A stretch of 64,000 bases of DNA. It comes from SAR86 cluster bacterium SAR86B (lineage in GTDB: Bacteria; Pseudomonadota; Gammaproteobacteria; Magnimaribacterales; Magnimaribacteraceae). The DNA lies in the NCBI GenBank assembly GCA_905182235.1, contig CAJJAM010000003.1:1-64000 (forward strand), written 5' to 3'. The position numbers were made by a program, and so were the translations under genes. Shown in pieces: positions 26,822 through 35,526 of this stretch; position 1 is the first letter of the stretch, and every line of letters begins with the position of its first letter. The notes under the pieces are model-generated. The model worked only from the letters and a program-made list of their open reading frames with translations, did no database searches and was not told where the DNA came from.

Positions 26822-27958
26822 ATGCCTCAACTTAATTATTCGAACAGACCTTACTTTGATCACGGAGCGTTGGAACATATTTCTGAAGTGTTGGGTAATT
26901 TAAATATTTCTAAACCATTGATATGCACTGATCCAGGTCTATTGGACATTGGGATGGTAGATCTAATTAGAAACAATATTTCTAACCAATACACACCCAT
27001 TATCTTTGATCAAACTCCTGCCAATCCAACTGAAGAAGCAGTTGAAATTGCGCTAGCAAAATATAACTCTGAAGGCTGTGATGGCGTCGTTGGCTTTGGT
27101 GGGGGATCTAGCATAGACCTTGGTAAAGCAGTGGCTTTAATGGCCAATCACGAAGGTTCTGTAGTTGATTACTCAGTAAACGAAGGCGGTCTAATGAAAA
27201 TCACAGAAACCGTACCAATGATAGCCATACCAACCACTTCAGGAACTGGTAGTGAAGTCTCTGCAGGCTCTGTTATTGTCATGCGGGACGGTAGAAAACT
27301 GATATTAGCCAGTTCTCATTTGGTGCCTAATGCGGCTATTTGCGATCCTGATCTAACCGTGGGCTTGCCTCCTGTTTTAACGGCAGGTGCCGGAATGGAC
27401 GCATTAACACACTGTGTAGAAGCAGTATTGTCACCGGCCATAGACCCTCCAGCAGAAGCAGTTGGCCTAGATGGAATAGAAAGAGTCATTCGAGGAAATA
27501 ATCTTATAAAAGCCGTTGAGGATGGTTCAAATAAAGAAGCAAGGTGGAACATGATGATGGCCTCAACCGAAGGTGCCTTGGCCTTTTCTAAAGGACTTGG
27601 AGCCGTCCACTCAATGAGTCATGCCCTCGGGGCTGACAAGAATCTTAAATTGCATCATGGCACACTTAACGGTGTCATTCTGCCAACCATATTGAGGTTT
27701 AATCACGGTCACGTTGGAGATAAGTATTCCCGTATTGCAAGAGCCATGGGCATTGCAGAGTCAACTGATTTACCTGATTTTATAGAGGGACTTAATCAAG
27801 AAATTGGTCTTCCGAAGAATTTAACTGAGATGGGTGTCACTGAAGATATGATTCCGGGGCTGGCAGAACATTCAATGACGGATCCAAGTAACGCCACTAC
27901 GCCAAGACTGCCTTCTCAAGATCAATGGGAAAAACTCTTTGTAGAAGCCATGAAGTAA
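26822..27958 (+). CDS. Iron-containing alcohol dehydrogenase
   Basis: This 378-aa group III dehydrogenase has the NAD(P)-binding motif GFGGGSSIDLGKA near residue 94, TTSGTGSEVS near 141 and metal-ligand histidines in LTHCVEAV and in HSMSHALGA / LHHGTLNG. The family includes 1,3-propanediol, 4-hydroxybutyrate and maleylacetate reductases. I cannot pick the substrate. A clear GGGAGA ribosome binding site precedes the ATG. It stands alone between divergent recX and a convergent membrane-protein operon, so it is probably its own transcription unit. Confidence 0.9.
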   Translation: MPQLNYSNRPYFDHGALEHISEVLGNLNISKPLICTDPGLLDIGMVDLIRNNISNQYTPIIFDQTPANPTEEAVEIALAKYNSEGCDGVVGFGGGSSIDLGKAVALMANHEGSVVDYSVNEGGLMKITETVPMIAIPTTSGTGSEVSAGSVIVMRDGRKLILASSHLVPNAAICDPDLTVGLPPVLTAGAGMDALTHCVEAVLSPAIDPPAEAVGLDGIERVIRGNNLIKAVEDGSNKEARWNMMMASTEGALAFSKGLGAVHSMSHALGADKNLKLHHGTLNGVILPTILRFNHGHVGDKYSRIARAMGIAESTDLPDFIEGLNQEIGLPKNLTEMGVTEDMIPGLAEHSMTDPSNATTPRLPSQDQWEKLFVEAMK

Positions 27959-27969
27959 TTTGTAAGAAA

Positions 27970-28173
27970 TTAATTATCCTTGAATTTTGCATCATCAGAT
28001 TCTTTTTCCGAATCTCCAACTGGAGTCTCATTTTTATAAGGAATATATTTACTCCACCTTATTCTATCCTTTCTTTGAGTTTGCTTAGTTGATGCTTTAA
28101 ATTTAAGAAAATAAAAGAATACAAAGGCTGAGATTAGTCCTAATAACCCTGTGACTATTGTTAAATAAGACAT
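27970..28173 (-). CDS. Small single-span membrane protein
   Basis: A 67-aa protein with one hydrophobic helix at about residues 4-23, then a basic stretch (KASTKQTQRKDRIR) and an acidic tail. No family recognised. It begins 2 bases after the stop of the Bax-inhibitor-like gene, with a GAGGTAGG ribosome binding site inside that gene's end, so it is likely translated as the last gene of that operon. Confidence 0.6.
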   Translation of the reverse strand: MSYLTIVTGLLGLISAFVFFYFLKFKASTKQTQRKDRIRWSKYIPYKNETPVGDSEKESDDAKFKDN

Positions 28174-28175
28174 GA

Positions 28176-28967
28176 CTACCTACCTCTCAATTTCATCAAT
28201 AATCTAAGAATCTCTATGTAAAGCCATATAAGAGTAGCCACCAGTGCCATAGCACCGAACCATTCCATATATTTTGGAGCACCCTGTTCGTCTGCCTGCT
28301 CTATGATGTCAAAATCCAATACAAGATTTAAGGCTGCAATGCCAATAATAAATAAACTGATCACTATGCCCACAATTCCATTGTCCGTAAGAACAAAAAA
28401 GTTATTTCCTGTAACTGCAAAATAAATCAAGTTAGCTAGATAAGTTAGGAATATGCCCATAGTAGCTGCAAAAACCATCAGTAAAAAATTCTGATTCGGT
28501 TTAATAACACCTGTTTTATACGCCAGTAAAAGAGAAGCTGCTACAAAGAAAGTCAATGACACTGCTTGAATAACTATTCCTGGATACAAGCTTTCTGCTT
28601 GTTGGGAAATCAACCCAATAAAGAACCCCATACCAATAGCGTATACAGGAGCTGCTCTTGGAGCATTATGAGGGCGAGGCTCGACCAACCAACCTACAAA
28701 AAAGAAATAAAACCCAAAAGTCATTATTCCTGAAACAAAGGCCACGAACATCCCGAGGCTAGAAACAAGAGTCATTAATGGCCCTTGATAATTCCAGCTT
28801 ACAGCTGCAGCCATAACTGTTAGAAACAGAAGAATACCAGTTTTATTTACTGCTCCTTCTAAAGACATCTTCTCTTCGTTTCCTGAAACCCGCTCTTGGA
28901 AAGCGGCAGATCTGATTACAGGATTTCCAGACCTTCCAAATCTATCTAATGCGTGATGTTTAGACAT
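28176..28967 (-). CDS. Bax inhibitor-1/YccA-like membrane protein
   Basis: This 263-aa protein has a hydrophilic N-terminus (NPVIRSAAFQERV, typical of the COG4760 branch) followed by about seven transmembrane helices. The C-terminal half has DFDIIEQADEQGAPKYMEW, a conserved acidic segment of this group near the last helices. Some Bax inhibitor-1 relatives conduct Ca2+, but the bacterial role is not settled. An AAGGAGA ribosome binding site precedes the ATG. It lies 10 bases after the DedA gene. Confidence 0.85.
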   Translation of the reverse strand: MSKHHALDRFGRSGNPVIRSAAFQERVSGNEEKMSLEGAVNKTGILLFLTVMAAAVSWNYQGPLMTLVSSLGMFVAFVSGIMTFGFYFFFVGWLVEPRPHNAPRAAPVYAIGMGFFIGLISQQAESLYPGIVIQAVSLTFFVAASLLLAYKTGVIKPNQNFLLMVFAATMGIFLTYLANLIYFAVTGNNFFVLTDNGIVGIVISLFIIGIAALNLVLDFDIIEQADEQGAPKYMEWFGAMALVATLIWLYIEILRLLMKLRGR

Positions 28968-28977
28968 TTTTTCTCCT

Positions 28978-29490
28978 TTACTTAAAAAATATTAAAATAT
29001 TATCTATTCCTATGATTAAAATTGCTAGTGCCAAGCTCCAAATTAAACAAGCACCTATAGAACTGATGATAAAAGTTTTTGAGGGCATCTTTGCTAACCC
29101 AGCTATAAAAGGCACGAAAGGTCTAATGGCAGGTGTTAACCTTCCAATTACTATTCCTCCCCACCCATAACGATCAAAAAATTCTTCTCCTTTTTGTATT
29201 TGATGCTGTCTTTTTTGTAAGAATTTCTTTTGTTTTAATTTAGGACCAAAGAATGACCCTAGATAAAAACTTAAGAAATCTCCCAGAAAAGAGCCCATGC
29301 CTGCTGCTAAGCAGATAGTTAGCAATCTTATATCAGCCTCACTAAGTGCAACTGCCAAAAGTAACAATATTATGCTTGGCCAGAAGGTTCCTAGAATTAT
29401 AAAAGACTCAAAAAAAGCCGCTATAAACATTACAAAAGCAGAAAATTCTGGATTGGCCAGCAGCAAAAACTCTAATTGTTCATAGGACAT
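28978..29490 (-). CDS. DedA-family membrane protein
   Basis: This 170-aa SNARE-associated/DedA protein, a family that includes undecaprenyl-phosphate and polyprenyl-phosphate flippases, has the membrane-embedded acidic motif AFFESFIILG near the start. The G-rich GSFLGDFLSFYLG segment and the signature FFDRYGWGGIVIGRLTPAIRPFVPFIAG are also present, the last with the essential arginines. It is slightly short for the family (about 200 aa). I chose ATG at 29490; a GTG lies two codons upstream. It leads the operon with the Bax-inhibitor-like gene. Confidence 0.88.
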   Translation of the reverse strand: MSYEQLEFLLLANPEFSAFVMFIAAFFESFIILGTFWPSIILLLLAVALSEADIRLLTICLAAGMGSFLGDFLSFYLGSFFGPKLKQKKFLQKRQHQIQKGEEFFDRYGWGGIVIGRLTPAIRPFVPFIAGLAKMPSKTFIISSIGACLIWSLALAILIIGIDNILIFFK

Positions 29491-29572
29491 TCGCACAGAA
29501 TAATAGAAACTCTTTCTTTTAAAAGTTATTTCTAAAATACAATGGTAAAAAAATTAAAAAAGGAAAAAAGAT

Positions 29573-30121
29573 ATGTTAAAAAAATGGAAGACTCTATCAA
29601 CCAGAGAAATATTTAAATCCAAGATTTTTTCTTTAAAAGAGGATGTTGTTGAGTCTCCTAGGGCAGGCAGCACCCACCCCGTATGGTATCTTGACGTTCC
29701 TCACTGGGTTAACATTATTCCAGTAACTGCTGATAACAATGTTGTACTTGTTAATCAGTATCGGTTTGGTAATAAGGACATGAGCTTAGAAATACCTGGT
29801 GGAATGGTAGACCCAGGAGAAGACCCTAAAGAGGCAGCCATTAGAGAGCTTTACGAAGAAACAGGATACGAATCTTCTCAAGTAATCGAAATAGGAAAAG
29901 TCTTACCTAACCCGGCCTTGATGGCAAATTACACTTTTACTTACTTGGCTTTAGAATCGAAGAAAACTGGAATGCAACAACTAGATGGAATGGAAGATAT
30001 TGAGATAACTGAAGTCCCCTTAGAAAAAATACCTTCTTATATAGATGAAGCCAAAATCGAACATTCTCTCGTCATATCAGCTTTCTATTTTCTTGATAGA
30101 TATAATGCCAATAATGTGTAG
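29573..30121 (+). CDS. Nudix hydrolase (ADP-ribose pyrophosphatase type)
   Basis: This 182-aa enzyme hydrolyses a nucleoside diphosphate derivative. The complete Nudix box GX5EX7REUXEEXGU is present from GGMVDPGEDPKEAAIRELYE onward (about residues 81-103). The N-terminal strand region HPVWYLDVPHWVNIIPVT and NQYRFGNKDMSLEIPGG are typical of ADP-sugar pyrophosphatases (NudF-like). A downstream algH gene starts 9 bases later, suggesting an operon. Confidence 0.88.
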   Translation: MLKKWKTLSTREIFKSKIFSLKEDVVESPRAGSTHPVWYLDVPHWVNIIPVTADNNVVLVNQYRFGNKDMSLEIPGGMVDPGEDPKEAAIRELYEETGYESSQVIEIGKVLPNPALMANYTFTYLALESKKTGMQQLDGMEDIEITEVPLEKIPSYIDEAKIEHSLVISAFYFLDRYNANNV

Positions 30122-30130
30122 AGTGAAAGA

Positions 30131-30697
30131 GTGGAAGAAAAAAATTTATCGTTGATTGGAAAGCTCCTTTTCTTTTCTCCCAGTGAGAGAGAACCGTCTT
30201 ATTTTACCAATAGCTTAGTTTACATCTGTGATCATAACCCTGATGGGGCAATAGGACTTATAATCAACAGGCAGATAGATTTAATGACAGATAATCTTTT
30301 AAAAGGAGTGGGATTAGAAACAGAAGATCTTTCAACACCAAAAAACCTTCTCATTGGCGGTCCCGTTAATCCCGGATCAGTCTTCGTCCTCCATTCAAGT
30401 GAAAAAAAATGGGAATCTACTTTGAAGATCACAAGTGAGGTTAGCTTGTCGACTTCGAAAGACACTTTGCAAGATATTGCCATTAACCAAACACCTGATG
30501 AATACTTAATAACTTTAGGGTATTCGGGATGGACTGGCGGTCAGCTTGATCAAGAACTTGCCGAAAATGCTTGGATTACGGCACCTGGAGATTTTAACGT
30601 TATTTTTAGAACTAAGCCTAAAGATCAAATTGTTGCAGTTTCTGAAATTTTAGGCTTTGATATAAGCATGGTTAGTCCGGAATTTGGAAATGCGTAA
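30131..30697 (+). CDS. YqgE/AlgH family protein
   Basis: This 188-aa DUF179 protein is recognised by SLVYICDHNPDGAIGLIINR near the N-terminus, the GGPVNPGSVFVLH loop and the GYSGWTGGQLDQELAENAW segment. AlgH was named from alginate regulation in Pseudomonas, but the molecular function is unresolved. It starts with GTG, lies 9 bases after the Nudix gene and overlaps the next lipoprotein gene by 8 bp. Confidence 0.9.
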   Translation: MEEKNLSLIGKLLFFSPSEREPSYFTNSLVYICDHNPDGAIGLIINRQIDLMTDNLLKGVGLETEDLSTPKNLLIGGPVNPGSVFVLHSSEKKWESTLKITSEVSLSTSKDTLQDIAINQTPDEYLITLGYSGWTGGQLDQELAENAWITAPGDFNVIFRTKPKDQIVAVSEILGFDISMVSPEFGNA

Positions 30698-31481
30698 ACT
30701 AAAATCTCTTCAATGTTCTTTGCTAACTTTTCTGGTATTGATATTCATTGCTTCTTGTTCAAAAGAGTCCACTGAAATAGAAGACCGCATAAGAGTACAG
30801 GCAGAAAAAAATAATGCAGAACTTTCTTATGCCGAAATAAAAAAAACGGCAGCTTACTTAATTGAATGGGGTCGCCCTGACTTTTATGAAGAACAAATAA
30901 ACGTTTTTTTAGAGGCCGATAAATCGATTGAATATAGCAAAGATCTGATCTTATTTACTGGAAGTTCCAGTATTAGATTTTGGGAAACCTTAACTCAAGA
31001 CATGCAATCTCTTCCTGTTCTAAATAGAGGTTTTGGTGGAGCCCACTTAGCTCACGTTAATCATCACTTTGATCAAATTGTTTATCCCTACAATCCTAAA
31101 GGCATAGTAATTTTTTGTGGAACTAATGATATAACGGCCTTAAAAACGCCTGAAGAAGTTTTTGAAGATTTCTTAATATTCTTTAAAAAAGTTGAACAGC
31201 AGCTTCCTCAGACAAAGATATTTTTTATAGGTATTAAGCCTACGGTAGCTAGAGCTTATCTTAAAGAAGAAGAACAAGAGTTTAATCAAAAAATAGCTCA
31301 GCTATCAAAAGAAAATAAAAATTTAATATTCATAGATGTTTGGGATTCTATGCTTATTGATGACAAGCCAGTTGCAGCTTTGTTTGTAGAAGACGGATTG
31401 CATATGAATGCTGAGGGTTACAAGATTTGGACTGCATTGGTCAAACCGATCCTGGATAATACCTTCTCGGACGACAGTTAA
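30690..31481 (+). CDS. SGNH/GDSL-hydrolase lipoprotein
   Basis: This 263-aa lipoprotein has a signal peptide ending at the lipobox IASC (about residue 23). An SGNH hydrolase domain follows: block I FTGSSSIRFW with the nucleophile Ser, the Gly block GGAHLAHV, the Asn block FCGTNDITAL and the Asp-His block DGLHMNAEGY. These enzymes are lipases or deacetylases, and this one should face the periplasm. I chose ATG at 30690; a TTG lies two codons upstream. The stop is nested in TTAA with the convergent dioxygenase stop. Confidence 0.87.
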   Translation: MRKLKSLQCSLLTFLVLIFIASCSKESTEIEDRIRVQAEKNNAELSYAEIKKTAAYLIEWGRPDFYEEQINVFLEADKSIEYSKDLILFTGSSSIRFWETLTQDMQSLPVLNRGFGGAHLAHVNHHFDQIVYPYNPKGIVIFCGTNDITALKTPEEVFEDFLIFFKKVEQQLPQTKIFFIGIKPTVARAYLKEEEQEFNQKIAQLSKENKNLIFIDVWDSMLIDDKPVAALFVEDGLHMNAEGYKIWTALVKPILDNTFSDDS

Positions 31482-32329
31482 GTCTTTGGTAATAGTCCTG
31501 ACTTTTGCAGAAAATTAAATGACTCTTGTATTGGAGTCTTTGGTGCAGGAGGTATTTCTTTTAGTGGGTATGCCAACGGAGTAACATCACTTGCTATTGC
31601 CTGTCCAGGTTCTATGCCCGGTCTGTCAACGCTAAAATGAAATCGGTCAGAGTCTCTGGTAGATCCATCAGCAAAAAATATTACCGTGTAAACCAGTCTG
31701 TCTTCATTTGATAGGTTGGGTTTTGCTTCATGAAAAGTTAGACCATGATGAAAAGAAATGTCTCCTGCATTTAACAATTGATATTCAGGCTCAATGTCCT
31801 TGATAGCTGAGATTTTATTAATGTCTTCTTTAGAAACTTCTCCTGAAAAAATATCAATGAAATTTCTTTTAGGAGTCTTATGGGAACCGGGATAAAAACC
31901 TAATTGGCCATTTTTAGGAGTTATCTTATCAAATGGAATCCATGCCGTTATTGTTGCATGTTCTTTGATGGGCCAATAGGGCTGATCATGATGAATATCT
32001 GTCTTCCTTCCGCCTTTTTCTTTAACCAGCGCTTGGTCATGCCATATCCTTAATGCATCTACGCCCAGTAAATCAGCGGCTAATTTTGTTATTTTCTGAT
32101 TGAATGCTAGTCCTCTAATTTCCGGGTAGTCTTCCCATAAATTTTGACATTGAATGAATGATTGTTCGTAAAGAGATTTTTCAGATAACTGCCTATTATC
32201 CGATTGTTTTCTCTCTTTTATAGCATCTTTTAAGAGTTCTCTGTAAAATTCAACCTCTAAATCTACAAGGACTTTGGGAATAGTTACGAAACCCTTCTCT
32301 CTAAAATGTTGTATTGCGTCCTGAGGCAT
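31478..32329 (-). CDS. Phytanoyl-CoA dioxygenase-family protein (1 of 3)
   Basis: This 283-aa Fe(II)/2-oxoglutarate-dependent oxygenase has the facial triad HxD at His113-Asp115 (HHDQPYWP) and the distal His200 in FHHGLTFHEAKPN. The 2-oxoglutarate-binding Arg211 lies in NEDRLVYTV. The family hydroxylates lipids and small molecules; the substrate is unknown. It begins MPQDAIQHFREKGFVTIP, the normal family start. Its ATG lies only 2 bases from the divergent DsbD-type start codon, so its promoter must be inside that gene. Confidence 0.9.
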   Translation of the reverse strand: MPQDAIQHFREKGFVTIPKVLVDLEVEFYRELLKDAIKERKQSDNRQLSEKSLYEQSFIQCQNLWEDYPEIRGLAFNQKITKLAADLLGVDALRIWHDQALVKEKGGRKTDIHHDQPYWPIKEHATITAWIPFDKITPKNGQLGFYPGSHKTPKRNFIDIFSGEVSKEDINKISAIKDIEPEYQLLNAGDISFHHGLTFHEAKPNLSNEDRLVYTVIFFADGSTRDSDRFHFSVDRPGIEPGQAIASDVTPLAYPLKEIPPAPKTPIQESFNFLQKSGLLPKT

Positions 32330-32331
32330 AA

Positions 32332-34404
32332 ATGATAAATATAATTTTTAAAAAACCTTATAAGAGTTTATCTGTAAAGTTAAGTCTTTTCTTAATTTTA
32401 CTCTTTACGGCAAGCTCTTCTTTGTGGTCTGATTCTTTTTTTCAGGCTAGTGACTCTACAATAGAAATAACATCAGAGTCTAAGACCATGGAGAAAGGAG
32501 ATGAACTCCTTTTAGGCATAAACTTTAAATTAAGCCCTGGTTGGCATACTTATTGGAAAAATCCAGGGGATGCCGGAGAAGGAGCTTCGATAACATGGCA
32601 ACTACCAAAAGGGTTCAAAGCATCTGCAATCTTATGGCCCGGGCCTGAAGCCATACCCGTAGAACCTTTAATGACTTTTGGATATGAAGATGAAATAACG
32701 CTACTAACCAAAATTCGTGCTCTAGATGCTGCTGTTTTTCCAGCAACCTTAAAAGCAAAAGTATCTTGGTATACCTGCAAAGATATCTGCGTACCCCAAG
32801 AAGCCAATCTAGAATTAACTATTCAAAATGGGAAAAAATTAAATACTTTTTTTGCAAATGAGTTGTCTGCTGTCTTTCTTGACTTGCCAAAAAAATTGCC
32901 TAATAAGCATCGCGTAGAAATCCTAGATAGTAATTATTTCCTGCAAATGGAGCTTGAAGGTAATACCCCCGTTAGCTCAGCTTACTTCTTTCCAGAAGAA
33001 TACGGTTTAAGCAGCTACAGCAAGGAACAGGTACTTGAAATCAATAAAAACAGCTTAAGTCTTCAAATACCTCAATCTGAGGTTGATTTAAAACTCCAAA
33101 ACTTTGCCGGAGTGCTGTTGCTGGATAATCAAGAATCAAGAACATTTTTTAATGTAAATTTAGACTTAAATAATAATCAAAAACAGGAATCGCTATCCAT
33201 TAGTGACTTGGTTCTTACAGTTATTTTTGCTTTTATAGGTGGTTTAATCTTAAACGCCATGCCTTGTGTTTTTCCTATCCTTTCAATAAAAATATTAAAT
33301 TTTGTTGAACAAAGCGAGGGGTCAAAAGAAAAAATGATCCAACATGGATTGTCATTTTCTGCTGGTGTCTTGGTAACTTTCCTGTCCATTGCTGGCTTGC
33401 TGCTGTTATTAAAATCAGGTGGAGAATCCATAGGCTGGGGCTACCAACTGCAATCGCCACTGATGGTAACGCTTTTAATTTACCTTTTTGTTGGAATAGG
33501 TATCACTTTCATGAGCAATCTAGTCTTGGGAGGTCAACTTGCGCAATTAGGAAATATTAATCAAGGCTATGGCGATATTACGAGTTCTTTTTTGACTGGG
33601 GTTCTAGCTGTCATTGTAGCCTCTCCGTGCACAGCACCTTTCATGGGTTCGGCCGTAGGAATAGCTCTCTTGCAACCAGGGCTTATAACAATAGCAATTT
33701 TTGTAAGCTTGGGCATGGGATTTGCAGCTCCTTATCTTATTCTTAGTTTTTACCCTTCTTTACTTAGAGTGCTGCCTAAGCCTGGAGCTTGGATGGAAAC
33801 CTTAAAACAATTTATGGCTTTCCCTATGTGGGGCTCAGCTTTGTGGCTAACTTGGGTATTGAGTGGACAGGTACAAACAGATTCTGTTTTGATGGTCCTG
33901 CTTGGAGCTCTATTTATTGCGCTTGCTTTATGGCTATTAGAAAAAAATCAATCTTCTGATGGTTTCGTAAAATGGCTATCTCTTTCTGCAGTAACTTTAC
34001 TTCTAGGCGCTGCTTTATGGCTCGCCCCGACCGATTATGAAAATGCAGAGCAAAATAAAGCATCAGATTTAAATAGTTATTCTCCAGAACTTTTAGAGAG
34101 TCTACTTGCTGAAAATAAGCCTGTTTTTTTAAATTTTACTGCAGATTGGTGCATAACTTGTAAGGTAAACGAAGCCATTGTTCTAAATCAAGTGTCGATA
34201 AAAAATGCCTTAAGATCCAAGAACATTGTTTACTTAAAAGCTGATTGGACAAGAAAAGATGAAACCATAGCCAATAAGCTTGCAGAATATGGAAGAACGG
34301 GGGTTCCCTTGTATCTGTTGTATTCTTCAGAAGGAACTCCTCTAATCCTTCCGGAATTACTGACAGAAGATATGCTTCTAAGTTATATTGAGAGCATCGA
34401 ATAG
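32332..34404 (+). CDS. DsbD/ScsB-type thiol:disulfide interchange protein
   Basis: This 690-aa protein moves electrons from cytoplasmic thioredoxin across the inner membrane. It has an N-terminal signal sequence (about residues 12-37). A periplasmic DsbD-alpha-like domain follows, with GWHTYWKNPGDAGEG and CKDICVPQ. About eight transmembrane helices carry the paired cysteines NAMPCVFPI and ASPCTAPFMG. The C-terminal thioredoxin domain has FTADWCITCK. The large N-terminal domain is closer to ScsB/COG4233 than to E. coli DsbD. A redoxin gene follows after 9 bases and is a likely electron acceptor. It has no 5-prime spacer from the divergent dioxygenase. Confidence 0.9.
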   Translation: MINIIFKKPYKSLSVKLSLFLILLFTASSSLWSDSFFQASDSTIEITSESKTMEKGDELLLGINFKLSPGWHTYWKNPGDAGEGASITWQLPKGFKASAILWPGPEAIPVEPLMTFGYEDEITLLTKIRALDAAVFPATLKAKVSWYTCKDICVPQEANLELTIQNGKKLNTFFANELSAVFLDLPKKLPNKHRVEILDSNYFLQMELEGNTPVSSAYFFPEEYGLSSYSKEQVLEINKNSLSLQIPQSEVDLKLQNFAGVLLLDNQESRTFFNVNLDLNNNQKQESLSISDLVLTVIFAFIGGLILNAMPCVFPILSIKILNFVEQSEGSKEKMIQHGLSFSAGVLVTFLSIAGLLLLLKSGGESIGWGYQLQSPLMVTLLIYLFVGIGITFMSNLVLGGQLAQLGNINQGYGDITSSFLTGVLAVIVASPCTAPFMGSAVGIALLQPGLITIAIFVSLGMGFAAPYLILSFYPSLLRVLPKPGAWMETLKQFMAFPMWGSALWLTWVLSGQVQTDSVLMVLLGALFIALALWLLEKNQSSDGFVKWLSLSAVTLLLGAALWLAPTDYENAEQNKASDLNSYSPELLESLLAENKPVFLNFTADWCITCKVNEAIVLNQVSIKNALRSKNIVYLKADWTRKDETIANKLAEYGRTGVPLYLLYSSEGTPLILPELLTEDMLLSYIESIE

Positions 34405-34413
34405 GATTTTTAA

Positions 34414-35019
34414 ATGCAATATGTCATTTCAATATTATTAATAATTTTTTTAGAGATTTCTCATGCAAATGTCCAAACAGAAAAACCTGTTCCTGATTTC
34501 AATCTACTAAACTCCTTTGGAGAAGAAGTAAAATTATCTGAATTTAGAGGGCAAACTGTTATCTTAGAATGGACAAATCATGGATGTCCTTTTGTAGCAA
34601 AGCACTACAAAACTAATAATATGCAAAACACTCAGACCGCCGCCAAAGAGGCGAACGTTGTCTGGTTAAGCATCATTTCTTCAGCCCCGGGCACTCAAGG
34701 TTTCGTGACCAATGAAGAAGCAAATGAACTTACTAAATCAAGAAACGCTTTCCCTAGTCATGTTTTGCAAGATACTGAGGGTTCGGTGGGTAAGGCTTAT
34801 GGTGCAAAAACAACACCGCACATGTATCTAATTGATAAAGCCGGGATATTAAAATACCAAGGAGCGATAGATGATGCTGGTGGCAGAGGTTTTATGTTTA
34901 AAGACCTGTCTGAGGCAAAAAATTATATTATTTCTGCCTTAATTGAACTTAACAAAGGAACAGAGATAACAGATCCGATAACTAAGCCCTATGGTTGTTC
35001 TGTAAAGTATAAAAGCTAA
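34414..35019 (+). CDS. Exported redoxin/thioredoxin-like protein
   Basis: This 201-aa protein has a signal peptide (about residues 1-18) and a thioredoxin/peroxiredoxin fold. The active-site segment is WTNHGCPFVAKHY, with a single Cys in place of CxxC. A second Cys occurs in the C-terminal KPYGCSVKY motif, which could act as resolving cysteine. The region TTPHMYLIDKAG holds the cis-Pro. It directly follows the DsbD/ScsB-type gene, so it is probably reduced by it in the periplasm and may serve as a thiol peroxidase. That activity is an inference. Confidence 0.85.
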   Translation: MQYVISILLIIFLEISHANVQTEKPVPDFNLLNSFGEEVKLSEFRGQTVILEWTNHGCPFVAKHYKTNNMQNTQTAAKEANVVWLSIISSAPGTQGFVTNEEANELTKSRNAFPSHVLQDTEGSVGKAYGAKTTPHMYLIDKAGILKYQGAIDDAGGRGFMFKDLSEAKNYIISALIELNKGTEITDPITKPYGCSVKYKS

Positions 35020-35026
35020 AAAATTT

Positions 35027-35353
35027 CTATTCAGGTGGCTTAAAAACAGATCCAAGCTTCTGGCCAATAGACATGTCTCCAGAAAACTTAACCTTTCCTT
35101 GCATAAAGGCCCCCATGGCAGCTGTCTGATCTCCTGAGAAGACTTTTTCCATAGTCTCTTGACTATCAAAGGTCAAAGTAAGGCTCGGATCGGCATGCTC
35201 TCCCTCCTCTATGTTTAAGGCACCGTCTTTTATATCTACATGAAAATTAGTTAAACCTTCTATGTTAATTTGTATGCTCGCTTCTATGCCGTCCGCTCCA
35301 CTAGCATCAAATGATGATTCCAATTGATTTTTTAAATCTATAAAATTTGCCAT
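35027..35353 (-). CDS. SCP2 sterol/lipid-binding domain protein
   Basis: This 108-aa protein is a stand-alone SCP2 domain, a soluble hydrophobic pocket that binds sterols, fatty acyl-CoA or other lipids. The family pattern is clear in FHVDIKDGALNIEEGEHADP, LTLTFDSQETMEKVFSGDQ and AFMQGKVKFSGDMSIGQKL. GGGAGA precedes the ATG. It is divergent from the second PhyH dioxygenase, which supports a lipid-related role for the region. Confidence 0.9.
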   Translation of the reverse strand: MANFIDLKNQLESSFDASGADGIEASIQINIEGLTNFHVDIKDGALNIEEGEHADPSLTLTFDSQETMEKVFSGDQTAAMGAFMQGKVKFSGDMSIGQKLGSVFKPPE

Positions 35354-35419
35354 ATTTTCTCCCTTCTTATTTACGGTGATATTTTCTTAAATAATATGTC
35401 TTTGCACCAATAAATGAAA

Positions 35420-35463
35420 TCTTTTAATCAATTATTTCTTTAAATAAAAAAGCGATTAAAAGA
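35420..35463. promoter_or_regulatory. Long-spacer perfect inverted repeat between SCP2 and PhyH genes
   Basis: TCTTTTAATC (35420-35429) and GATTAAAAGA (35454-35463) are perfect 10-bp arms with a 24-base AT-rich spacer, in the 173-bp divergent region. Arm centres are about three helical turns apart, compatible with a looping or two-site operator for both genes. No regulator gene is adjacent. Confidence 0.4.
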
Positions 35464-35526
35464 CTTAAGGAACATTAATAATTTTTTATATATGATTAAT
35501 TCTCATAACAAGATAAAAGTATCGCC

